Origin: Lolium rigidum
Taxonomy: Eukaryota; Streptophyta; Magnoliopsida; Poales; Poaceae
Direction of reading: 5' to 3'
Assembly: GCF_022539505.1 (NCBI RefSeq)
Contig: NC_061508.1
Coordinates: 31,056,256 to 31,120,255, forward strand
Length of the DNA stretch: 64,000 bases
Made by a program: the position numbers and the translations under genes. Below are positions 35,381-45,838 of this stretch, piece by piece. Under the pieces are notes generated by a model. The model made no database searches. It saw only the letters and a list, made by a program, of their open reading frames with translations, and was not told the DNA's origin. Every line of letters starts with the position of its first letter. The first letter of the stretch is position 1.

Positions 35381-38300
35381 TGTGGCACCCCCGGGATCAG
35401 GGTTAGACAAATACCAGATCTTCGTCCGACATAAGCCTAACCTTGAGCTCGAGAGACTACAGTGAGAGAATCGGTAACACAACAGTGACTCTACGACTCA
35501 AAAGAATATATTACAACTCTTAACGAGTAAGATCCAAATTATTACACGCAGAGGTCACCGACCCAACATTCAACAAGCAACGGAAGCAAATTATGTTATT
35601 CTAAATAACAAGATAGCAAAGGGCTTAAGAAGCCATAACATAAAGCGACGTCCCAGCCCATAAGTCGCAGGTCGCTGCTCGGGAACTCCAAACTAACCAT
35701 CGATGTTAACGTAGAAACCACCTTCGGCTGTAGCAACTCCATCCGAAACAAAAGCATGCAAAGCTGAGTACGGGGACTCGGCAAGACTTAGTACAACCTT
35801 TTAGCAACGCGGGTATGCGAGCTTTACGGTAGATCTTCTTTTGCATAAAGCCGGTTTTCCTTTGTAAGATAAGAGAGAAGAGAAGCTCGACTACTCAGAA
35901 CCTTTGAAAGGGGATAAGAGAGCGACATCTCTATCTCTACTGATCATCATCTTGTATCCACCAATCTTCATCATCTCGAAACACTATCCTCGGATCACCC
36001 CCTCAACACCCGAAGAAGGTGTCCGTAAGCACACATTGGTTGCCAAGTTTTACGATTAGGTTCATGTTCTCTATGATCTCCACGTCCGTTCCCAAGTCGT
36101 CCGTAACCGTGGACACGGCTTTTCGAAAAGATTCATAACCCTGCAGGGGTGCACAACTTTACCCACACGCGCCAACCGACTCTTAATGCCAATATATATT
36201 AGCTCTCTTCCTTGGAGAGCCGGCAGAGGGTGGTCGACCACGACCTTTACCTTGTTGTCGCCGAGACCATGAGTCACGCGCTAAGGATTATTCCGCCGTA
36301 ACGGGTCAAGTCCCGAAGTCGGTCCTTAACGATGTGAGCCGAGGTGGGTTTCCCCGCAGGCCGCAACCCCCGGCCACCACGACCACGCTTACCCGCCTGT
36401 TATGTACCTTTAACCCCCAAGCAAAATGCAATGCATATGACCAGGTAACGCGCAAACTATGTGACTCATGGAATCTACTAGGCAAGTTAGTGAGTCGAGA
36501 GGGTACCATAATAGGGCCTCGTGTGGTTGTACGCTCGGTCTTGGTTCAAGAGGCGAGAACTCGGTTCCTAGGGTCGGCGAAACGAAACAACCCACCACAT
36601 CCCAATGTGGCCTCTCGTCCGAGCCTTTAATCATGTTTAACATCATCATCTCTATACTTATCACGTCAACCTCGTCATGCTAGATTCATATCATTGTACG
36701 GCTCCAGTCCGAAGACCGGAGTAGTAGCGTAACAAACTAAGCATGGCTAAGCATAAGAGATAAAGGCTCTCGCGACGCACACATGCCAAACCTAGTTATG
36801 CTAGGAGCAAGTGGATCGTGGTATCGAGGCTACAAAGGTCGGACATGCAATAGATAGGGTAACTCTATCTACCGATAAAAGACAGTTGAATCGTATGCGA
36901 TATGTAGGAACCACAGATAAAAAGCATTTCGAAATCATAGATGAACCAGGTTAGGGCTTGCCTTGTCCCTCAGCGGATGAGTACTGTTCTTCGGTGGCGT
37001 TGACGTCGGACTCCGGCCCAGATCCTATTCGCGAAGAACCAAACACCGGAAAGGGAAACAAACATTCACGACATGGCATAATGCAATGCGCATACAATAT
37101 GGATGATATGTCAGGTTAAAGGAATTCGGTAAACCTAGGTGCATCGATGGAAATTAAAGGGGTTCGGCTTCGGACACCGCCATATGAGAGGGGTGTATTA
37201 GGGTTTTCTACTAAGGCTCATATTTAATTGGTTCAAAGATGTATGAAACATGGATAAACATTTAGGATTTGTTTTTCTGATCATTTTGATATATAATACA
37301 TCATTTTCTGAATTATTAAATAAAACAGAAAATAAAAAGGGGTGGGCTGACGTCATCATGACGTCAGCACGACGTCATCCATGGCTTGGAGCTCCCAGAC
37401 GAGCTCGGCCACGATACTCTGGCGCGCGGGAGGGCGCGCGAGCATGCGCGTTGGACGCGCACGTCCACGGGAAACCACCCGGGGCGGAGCCGCCGGCTAA
37501 TGGTCACCGGAGGCCCTCCTCCGGCGAGCCCGAGCGGCAGAGCGGCCGGGTCGACGGCGCGCGCGTGCCAGAGAAGGGGAGAGGGAGCAGCGACTAGCTC
37601 CCGAGGAGCAGGAGCTCACCAGCAGCGCAGGGAAGGTGGCGGCGAGGCGAATGGAGGCCGGACGGCGGAGGAATCGGCGACGGACGGTGGTGGCCGGCGT
37701 CGGGGACGAAGCCCGATTGGCGCTGTAGAGGGCTCCCCGGCGGCCGGCGCTTGGTGGAGGCGAATCAGGAAGTCGCGGCGGAGCTCCCGGTGTCGACGGC
37801 TTGGCGCGGGGAGGTCGGCAACGACGGCGAGAGGGAGATGGCCGGAGCTAGGGTTTCGGCCCCTGTCTTGCAGAGACCGAGAGGGAAAGAAGAGGAGGCG
37901 AAATGGGGGTTCTCTTGCGGCGGCGGCGAGGATTTAAAGGCCGCCGGGGCGGCGGGGCTTGGCGCAGCTATCGTGGCCGCCGGCGCCATCGACGGCCGCG
38001 CGGGCGCCACCGAGGTGCTTCCGGTGAGACGAAGAAGAAAGGAAAAATTATGAAAACCCCCCTGCGTTTTGGGGATTTCCCTGAAAATTTTAAAACAGGG
38101 GAGAAGTAGGGAATTTCTAGGGTGTTTTCACCCAAAATTTGATGGAATTTTTGCATAAAATTTTGTTAGAGCAAAATACAACATTTGGAACAATGTTTCA
38201 AAGCATTTGAGTGCAAGATTTCTCAAATTTTAAATGCAAATGCATGCATGCTTATGAACAAACATCAACATTATTTGATTAGCAAAGTGGTGCTGTTACA
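35381..38300 (-). repeat. 5' LTR of element F
   Basis: 2,920 bp, nearly identical to 32425-35344. Most differences are transitions or the CAG/CG and CTG/CTCG exchanges described in the findings, which points to a recent insertion. Confidence 0.93.
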
Positions 38301-38305
38301 CTTTT

Positions 38306-38659
38306 GCACCCAAGGTTCTCTTTCATTACCATGTTTCTCAGCAATAAAATCTTCTTTAGTATACTTTTTATTTTTAGCATGCTTTTCAGGTTCTTTTTCA
38401 ACCTCTTCTTTATCAGGAGTATCATTTTTATCATTATCTTCACTATTATCATGTTCATTACCACTTTCGGTTTCAGACATCGAAATAGAAATACTATTAG
38501 GATCATTAACGAGTTCGAGAGGATTCTACAACATTTTTATGTTTCTTCTTCTTTTTCTTAGAATGAGCTCTAGGTTCAATGCGTTGAGAATCTTGTTCAA
38601 TTCTTTTGGGATGCCCTTCAGGATATAGAGGATCCTGGGTAGAGACACCACCTCTAGTA
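38306..38659 (-). pseudogene. gag fragment of element E beyond F
   Basis: Continues E's gag after the CTTTT duplication. It includes the acidic stretch (NDTPDKEEVEKEPEKHAKN), the Lys run and the VSTQDPLYPEGHPKRIEQDS block, all matching D at 25060-25420. It stops at ACTAGAGG, where the W LTR fragment begins; the rest of gag and the 5' LTR are missing. Confidence 0.75.
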
Positions 38660-41600
38660 AACAGTAAAACAAGTATTGCAGCAGATTTGTATTTCAGTAT
38701 TAAAAGAATGGACCGGGGTCCACAGTTCACTAGAGGTGTCTCTCCCATAAGATAAAAGCATGTTGGGTGAACAAATTACAGTCGGGCAATTGACAAATAG
38801 AGAGGGCATAACAATGCACATACATGGCATGATAAGTATAGTGAGATTTAATTGGGCATTACGACAAAGTACATAGACCGCCATCCAACTGCATCTATGC
38901 CTAAAAAGTCCACCTTCGAGTTATCGTCCGAACCCCTTCCAGGTATTAAGTTGCAAAGCAACGGACAATTGCATTAAGTATGGTGCGTAATGTAATCAAC
39001 AACTACATCCTCGGACATAGCGCCAATGTTTTATCCCTAGTGGAAACAACACAACACAACCTTAGAACTTTCGTCACTCGTCCCGGTGTCAATGCGGGCA
39101 TGAACCCACTATCGAGCATAAATACTCCCTCTTGGAGTTAAAAGCAAAAACTTGGCCGGAGCCTCTACTAGTAACGGAGAGCATGCAAGATCATAAACAA
39201 CACATATGTAATAACTTGATAATTAACATAACATGGTATTCTCTATCCATCGGATCCCGACAAACACAACATAGAGTATTACGGATAGATGATCTTGATC
39301 ATGTTAGGCAGCTCACAAGATCCAACAATGAAGCACAATGAGGAGAAGACAACCATCTAGCTACCGCTATGGACCCATAGTCCAGGGGTGAACTACTCAC
39401 TCATCACTCCGGAGGCGACCATGGCGGTGTAGAGTCCTCCGGGAGATGAATCCCCTCTCCGGCAGGGTGCCGGAGGAGATCTCCGTAATCCCCCGAGATG
39501 GGATCGGCGGCGGCGGCGTCTCGCATAGGTTTTCCGTATCGTGGTTTTTTCGCATCAGGGGTTTCGCGACGGAGGCTTTAAGTAGGCGGAAGGGCAGAGT
39601 CGGGGGGCTGACGAGGGGCCCACACCACAGGGCGGCGCGGGCCCCCCCTTGTGTGACGCCCCGAAACCGGTACCATGAGGATCCCAGCGAACCCGCCGAA
39701 ATCCGCACGATATCGATTCAGAGACGCCCTCCGACACGACGTGCGCGACGAATCACACACGTGATGCCAGAGGAATTAACACGAGCGGTAACATTACAAC
39801 AGGATTACAATAGAGCCCACAAGATACATATATTACAACAACGACTCCAACGAGTCAAGATACAAATAGATACATACAAAGATCCGAATCATACAAAAGA
39901 TCGAATGCGTCCGAGTACGGACAAGATACAAATTGGACTAAGAGTCCTGAAGATAACCAGTGGCGTCCATAACCCAGCCCAGGCCAAGCCGGAAGGGTAA
40001 CCTTGCTAACGTCGTCATCTCGTACCTGTCAAAGTCGGGCCATCGGTTGCCGACAAAAGGGAGGAAGCAAAAGAGAAAGAGGAAAGGCGAGAGTAAGTAC
40101 CAAGGAACGAACTCCGGCACGTACTTAGCGAGACTGGAAATGGCTATGCTCGCCGAGCGAGTATAAATATATATCGCCTGGGGCTATATGGTAGGTTTAG
40201 CGGCAGCAAAACTATAACCAATAGAGACACGCTACAACATCCGTCTAATCAGAGAAGATAAGAGAGCGCACAAGGTAACAGATAAATACTACACAAACAT
40301 AACCCAGCCAAATACACATATCCCCTTCAACAATTGCGAAGAGGCAATGAAAAAGGCACTCAACGGTGGACAAGTTTTATTAGGTATCGGTTGTAGTAAT
40401 GCTATATTACTACGCAAGTTATTATCAGATTATTAACAACAAGTATAAGGTGTAAGTTGTTCTATGATCAAGCTATACAATTCCAAGTCGTCCATAACCG
40501 CGGACACGGCTTATCGATAAGATGTACACCCTGCAGGGGTTGCCCAAATGTAACCATACGCATGCTCGACCCACTTACGACGGGTGGATGTCTCACAACA
40601 AGACCGTTCCCAGTTCAACAAGAAAGTCTAGGGGGGCCACCCAACTAAGCTACCCGTGACGAAGTCCGGCCGTACTCCGAAGCGGACTCAGAGATTTGCG
40701 CCGGCGGCTAGGCGTGCAAACCACACGCTTCGCTAAACGTCCCGCAAGGTACAGTACAGAATATAAACACCCGAAGGCAACAGGAAGTAAACACCCGAAT
40801 GCAACAGTAAGTAAAACATGGCATACATGGCATAGGCAAATAAAACCAAGGTTGTGGCCCCCTTTTCAACTGACTTGAGAAAAGGTAATGGGTGAGGGGG
40901 TCCCAATAATCGTCCCCACGCATGGGTAGAGCGCTCAATCTCGGAACGGATAACAAGAACTCGGGTCCTAGGGGACATTAGCGAGTCAAAGTTCCGATGC
41001 TTTCGCAAAGGGGCTCACAGATGCCTCTGCTTACAATTTTAGTTGTTAACAATTAAGTAAAGCATGTGTATCTCCAACAATTGATATAGCATGTGATAAC
41101 CACCCAACAACCCAACATATCCCGATAACAGATCGAGATAAACAACAGAGACTAAACACGCCTACGACTCGCAAGGCTCAAACATCAAGCAACGGCAATG
41201 GGTAAGGAATGATACATATAGGATTATTATGGTAAACAAGTGGAATAGGACACGTGACTCGATAAAGAATCGCAGCATAAGGATAGCAATGCGAGGGAGA
41301 GAGTAAAATAGGTGAAGAGAGAAGGCTCGCCTGTGAAAAGCTGCAGAAGAACTTGTCGGAGAACTCGTCGTATCTCACATCAACACTTCGCGATCCTATC
41401 CGGGAAGAAGCAAATGCTGGAACACACAATGTATGCAATCTTACTACTACGGCAAAAGAATCAGCATGCTCGAAATGATATGCATGGCATGGCAAACATG
41501 ATGCGGCGATGCAACTTATCCATATTAATCGGAGTTGTAACCCCGAACAATCAAATTAGAGTTGGAGTTGCATTTTCTACCGAAAAATTTAAGGGTGGAT

Positions 41601-42057
41601 TAGCATGGCATAACATGGCAGGGGTGCGCTACTTCAATATTAAACGGAGCGGGGAAAACCATAGTTGGAAATCCAAAATACTCCGCATATATGTGAGGTG
41701 AACATGCATAACTATCATCGGACGACATGATGCGAGATGCAAACAGATGTATGGATGACATATTCATGTTTGTCATGTTTTTCTGATCAATTTTCATATA
41801 TAAAACTTTGCATTTGGAATTATAGATTAAAAGATATGGAATAGATAGATTTGCAGTAACAAAATAAAGAAAAAGAATTAGACACAGAGCATCTGGGCTG
41901 AGCGGGCGACGGCCTGCTACCTGCTGCGCTGGCAGGGTGGTGCTGGAGGCCCCTATGCTGATGGGCTCGCGCGAGATGGGCTTCTACAAGTCTGAGGCCC
42001 ATCAGCAGAAGATCCAACAGATCTGGAAAACAGAGCAAAAAGGGCCGGAATTAATTG

Positions 42058-42125
42058 CTTGCAGCAGATATAGAACTCAGGATCTCCTGGACCTGGGCTA
42101 AGGAACGAACCAGCTGAGCTATATG
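42058..42125 (-). other. tRNA-like module 2 in LTR G
   Basis: On the - strand a perfect A box TAGCTCAGCTGG (42121-42110) precedes a degenerate B box (GAGTTCTATATC, from 42078). Its core starts 44 nt from the A box, as in module 1. Both modules share GATCCT just before the B box. The offset between modules is 162 bp. Confidence 0.45.
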
Positions 42126-42221
42126 TTGTTGATGGAATTGGAAAGGCTCCACGGTTGATACCCTTTTGTGTCTGCGAGATCTGAACCAAAAACAGAGGAA
42201 AAAGGATTGGATTATATAGCA

Positions 42222-42290
42222 GCTGTGGGGATTTGAACCGAGGATCTGGTGGGAGAAGGAGAAAGGCCGAACCAGTCGGGCTACTGCGTG
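42222..42290 (-). other. tRNA-like module 1 in LTR G
   Basis: On the - strand an A-box-like TAGCCCGACTGG (42283-42272) is followed, 44 nt start to start, by a perfect B box GGTTCAAATCC (42239-42229). This spacing is that of a real tRNA gene. The acceptor and T stems pair poorly, so it is a relic or SINE-like head rather than a working tRNA. Confidence 0.5.
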
Positions 42291-43502
42291 GATGGTGTCA
42301 AGAGATGGGCTCCCAGCAACCTGAAACAGACACGCGGAGCTCGAGGATGAAGACCATGGCGGAGGAGCTCTGGTCGCTAATGGATCCAGCAGGCCAGGGC
42401 GAAACGGGACGGGGAACTTGGCGTCGGGGATGCGCGAGAACACAAGGAAGCCGGAGGTGTGCTCGGTTTGGCCGGAGGAGGACGAGGGTGGCCGGAATCG
42501 GAGAAGAAGCATGTAGTCCGGCGCGAAGAATCGGCGACCTTGCGCTCAACTCGGAGCCTCTCGGGACGATTCCGCGCACCAGAAGGTAGAGGACGACGAG
42601 GCGCATCCGCCGGTGCCCTCAGAACGGCGAGGGGTGGTGTGGTTCGACGGTGGCATGGAGGTACTGTGAAGTGTTTCATGTGTCTGTGAAGGAAAAGAAC
42701 AACGATAGGGGGAGATAGGAGGAAACTGGCGGCGCGAGGGAGGAGATAGATGAGGGCTAGGGTTTGCTCCATCCCGGATGGGGATTAAAGGGAGGGGAAA
42801 GGAGGTGGTGGTGGAGGGTGACGTCGGCCATGGGGAAAAAGAGAGGCACGCTTCGTGCGTGAGGTGGAGGAGGAGGACAGTCGAGCGAGCGTCTCCGCTC
42901 GAAGAGGTACGACTGAAAGATGAGGTGGGCTTGGGCTAGCTCGGGCCTCCCGGGAGAAAGAAGAGGGAGAGAAGAGGAGCCCATGGGAGAAAGAAAAGAT
43001 GGGCTGCCATGTTAGATACGTTAGGGCTTTATTTCAAATAAAATATAAGAGAGGGTTGAATAAACCATATGAGAGGGAAGGCACAAATAGTTTTTATTTA
43101 AAATAATTTTTATTTGATAAAATCTTGTGTATGATATGATGCATAAAATAAAAACAACAAGCAATTCTGTTAGGGGTACTACCCGGGGTCGTTACACCTT
43201 GGCCGCGCCGCCATGTGGTCTGGCCACCTCGTGGCCCCACTTCGTATGCTCTTCGGTCTTCTGGAAGGTTCGTGGCGAAATAGGCCCCTGGGTCTTTGTT
43301 TCGTCCAATTCCGAGAATATTTCGTTACTAGGATTTCGAAACCAAAAACAGCAGAAAACGAGAACCGGCACTTCGGCATCTTGTTAATAGGTTAGTTCCA
43401 GAAAATGCACGAATATGACATAAAGTATGCATAAAACATGTAGGTATCATCAATAATATGGTATAGAACATAAGAAATTATCGATACGTCGAAGACGTAT
43501 CA

Positions 43503-44439
43503 CTTATCCAATAATTTTGCAAAAAGAGCTGGCAACTGGGTTCCCAGCCCCAATTAATCATCTTTCACTAATAATTCTCTTCACATGTTTTGCTCTGATT
43601 CATCAGTAAGCAGCTTAATTTTGCAAATAGACACTCCTCCATGGTATATGATTGATGGAAGGCACCCGAGGATTCGGTTAGCCATGGCTTGTGTAAGCAA
43701 AGGTTGGGGGGTGTCACCCATAATAAAACTAAAACACGTGTGTAAACAAAAGAGAAGAGGGATGATCTACCTTGCTGGTAGAGATAACGTCCTTCATGGG
43801 AGCCGCTCTTGAAAGTCCGGTTGGCGAGGTAGTTGGTGTACCCATTACCATTCGTTGACAACAACAAACACCTCTCAAAATAATTTTACTCCTGCTTTAC
43901 AAATGAAAAGCTCTAGCGCATGTTAATTTCTGCTTCCCTCTACGAAGGGTCAATCTTTTACTTTTATGTTGTGTCTCCATCCTTTCTTTGAGCACTTTCT
44001 TGAGAGCACAACTTTCATTCTTAGTGTAATATGCTTGTCTCAAAATATGATTGATTGTGGTATAACTTTGATGCTTTTATCTTTGACAATCACTATTTCT
44101 AGTCTTTCTATGAACTTCGAGAGGTGCTCGAGCATTTATGTTTTGCTGATCAAATATGGGCAAGCGAGATACCACTCTATCATACTCTTTTATGAACATT
44201 GCAATCCTGCTTATATACATGATTCATGATGCTTATTATTAATTGTTGGTACCTTTGCATGATTGACATAGCTATTGGATGATCTTATTTGCATGTATCT
44301 TATTATGAACTGCCTAAGTGTTAGCCATAGCATGAGAATATTTACATCATATGAACAAATGTGTTCGTGAAAGTTCTTTTATCGCTCAGTTGTTAACCGA
44401 ATTGCTTGAGGACAAGCAATAAGCTAAGCTTAGGGGAGT
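43503..44439 (+). other. 3' interior of element D
   Basis: About 0.94 kb matching, in inverse, E's 27405-28340. It contains one copy of the inverted-ended module and ends in the purine tract AGCTTAGGGGAGT before the 3' LTR. No gene. Confidence 0.75.
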
Positions 44440-45838
44440 TGATACGTCCAAAACGTATCTACTTTCCCGAACATTTTTGCTATTGTTTTGCCTCTAATTT
44501 GTGTATTTTGGATGCAACTAACACGGACTAACGCTGTTTTCGACGAATCGTTACAGTGTCTCGTTTTTGTGCGTAAATCCAACTTTCGGGAAAAACCTCG
44601 GAATTTATACGAAGGCCCTATTTTCCCAGAAGACTCACGGAGCCATAAGGGCAAGTCAGGTGGAGGCCCGAGGGCCCCACACCCTAGGGCGGCGCGGCCC
44701 AGGAGGGGGGCGTGCGGCCCTAGCGTGTGGCCCCCTCGGCAGGCCTCCGACGCCCTCCTTCAGACTACTTATCGCCCTCGACCTAAAAACGCACGGGGAG
44801 AAGTCAAACTCGCCAGAAACCCTCCAGAACGCCGCCACATCGCGAAACTCCGTCTCGGGAGCCAGAAGTCTCCGTTCTGGCACTCCGCCGGGACGGGGAA
44901 TTGGAGGAGATCATCGCCATCATCACCACCGACGCCTCTCCATCAACCAGCCATGTTTTGCCCATCCATGTGTGAGTAATTCCCCCGCTGTAGGCTGAAG
45001 GGGATGGTAGGGATTGGATGAGATTGGTCATGTAATAGTGTAAGATTGTTAGGGCATAGTGCCTAGTGTCCGTAATTGGTACTTTGATGATATTGTTGCA
45101 ACTTGTTATGCTTAATGCTTGTCACTAGGGCCCGAGTGCCATGATCTCAGATCTGAACATGTTATTATTTCATCATGATATTCATTGTTTATGGTCTTAC
45201 CTGCAAGTTGTATACACATGTCGCTGTCCGGAACCAATGGCCCCGAAGTGACAGAAATCGGGACAACCGGAGGGGATGGTAGTGATGTGAGGATCACATG
45301 TGTTCGCGGAGTGTTAATGCTTTGCTCCGGTGCTCTATTAAAAGGAGTACCTTAATATCCAGTAGATTCCCTTGAGGCCCGGCTGCCACCGGCTGGTAGG
45401 ACAAAAGATGTTGTGCAAGTTTCTCATTGCGAGCACGTACGACTATAATTGGAACACATGCCTATTGATTGCTTTGTACTTAGACACCGTTTTATTATTA
45501 TCTCGCAAATGCCCTGCTTGATTGTTACATGAGTTTCTCTCATCCATGCAACGCCCGTTATCCGTCCCCGTGCCTACGGTATTTTAATCCTGCTCGTTTA
45601 CTATAATCACTACTGCTGTCTTTGTTACTCTGCTCGTTGTTATTTCACTACTGCTATCGCTATAAAACTGTTACTACTGATAAACTATTGCGAGCAAGTC
45701 TGTTTCCAGGTGCAGCTGAATTGACAACTCCGCTGTTAAGGCTTTCAAGTATTCTTTGTCTCCCCTTGTGTCGAATCAATAAATTGGGTTTTACTACCCG
45801 CGAAGACTGTTGCGATCCCCTATACTTGTGGGTTATCA
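44440..45838 (+). repeat. 3' LTR of element D
   Basis: 1,399 bp, TGATACGTCC...GGGTTATCA, then the duplication TGCCC. Compared with the 5' LTR it shows many CTG-to-CTCG/TCG and CAG-to-CG differences beside ordinary transitions. Confidence 0.92.

Larger units (their letters stand above)
32425..38300 (-). mobile_element. Element F: two 2.92-kb LTRs with a 36-bp interior
   Basis: Two direct copies of equal length (32425-35344 and 35381-38300) run TGTGGCACC...GCTGTTACA. They are separated by only 36 bp. A perfect 5-bp duplication CTTTT (32420-32424 and 38301-38305) brackets the whole. Read on the - strand the LTR opens TGTAACAGC, and the 36 bp end in a purine tract (TAAGGGGGGTAGAGT) directly before an LTR. 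The structure is therefore 5' LTR, minimal interior, 3' LTR. Nothing coding is left inside. It may be a deletion derivative or an element that moves in this reduced form with help in trans. Confidence 0.9.
26009..38659 (-). mobile_element. Element E: inverted, 5'-truncated copy of the D family
   Basis: A - strand copy inserted into D's protease. Its 3' LTR is 26009-27404 and its purine tract 27405-27420. Further up lie a 372-residue ORF, protease and gag. The element is itself split by F (32425-38300). It ends abruptly at 38659 inside gag, with its 5' LTR and gag start gone. GGAGC at 26004-26008 would be one target duplication; the partner was deleted. Between protease and the ORF no RT, RNase H or integrase can be found, so E is non-autonomous in its present form. 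Confidence 0.82.
39652..43196 (-). mobile_element. Solo LTR G, 3.5 kb
   Basis: Runs TGTGACGCC...GTCGTTACA, 3,545 bp, bracketed by the perfect duplication CCTTG (39647-39651 and 43197-43201). On the - strand it opens TGTAACGACCCC. No second copy and no interior were found, so it is the product of LTR-LTR recombination. It shares a conserved block with the F LTRs (40485-40540 against 33141-33198) although most of the rest is dissimilar. It contains two tRNA-like modules near 42060-42290. Confidence 0.88.
38660..43502 (-). repeat. Fragment of a W-type LTR, split by solo LTR G
   Basis: On the - strand the LTR starts at 43502 (TGATACGTCTTCGACGTATC) and runs to 39652, with G inserted at 39652-43196. 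It is truncated at 38660 within the ACTGTGGAC-CCGGTCC...TACTGTTT block. The missing last 0.3 kb corresponds to the LTR tail at 12576-12953. The 43502/43503 junction with D looks like a true insertion end. The 38660 end is a deletion joint with E's gag. Many Triticeae gypsy LTRs share this sequence; the family name is left open. Confidence 0.75.
22042..45838 (+). mobile_element. Gypsy retrotransposon D (Athila-like PBS) with nested insertions
   Basis: LTRs at 22042-23437 and 44440-45838 run TGATAC...TTATCA. They are flanked by the perfect duplication TGCCC (22037-22041 and 45839-45843). A tRNA-Asp type primer site follows the 5' LTR. gag and protease run to 26008, where the inverted copy E begins. 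D resumes at 43503 with its last 0.94 kb and a purine tract (AGCTTAGGGGAGT) before the 3' LTR. D's middle has been lost through nested insertion and deletion. It sits in the last exon of a FAR1-related gene. Confidence 0.88.

Noticed and set aside
42222..42290. A functional tRNA gene
   Set aside because: A and B boxes and spacing fit, but acceptor and T stems do not pair and the anticodon arm is not convincing, so it is listed as tRNA-like only.
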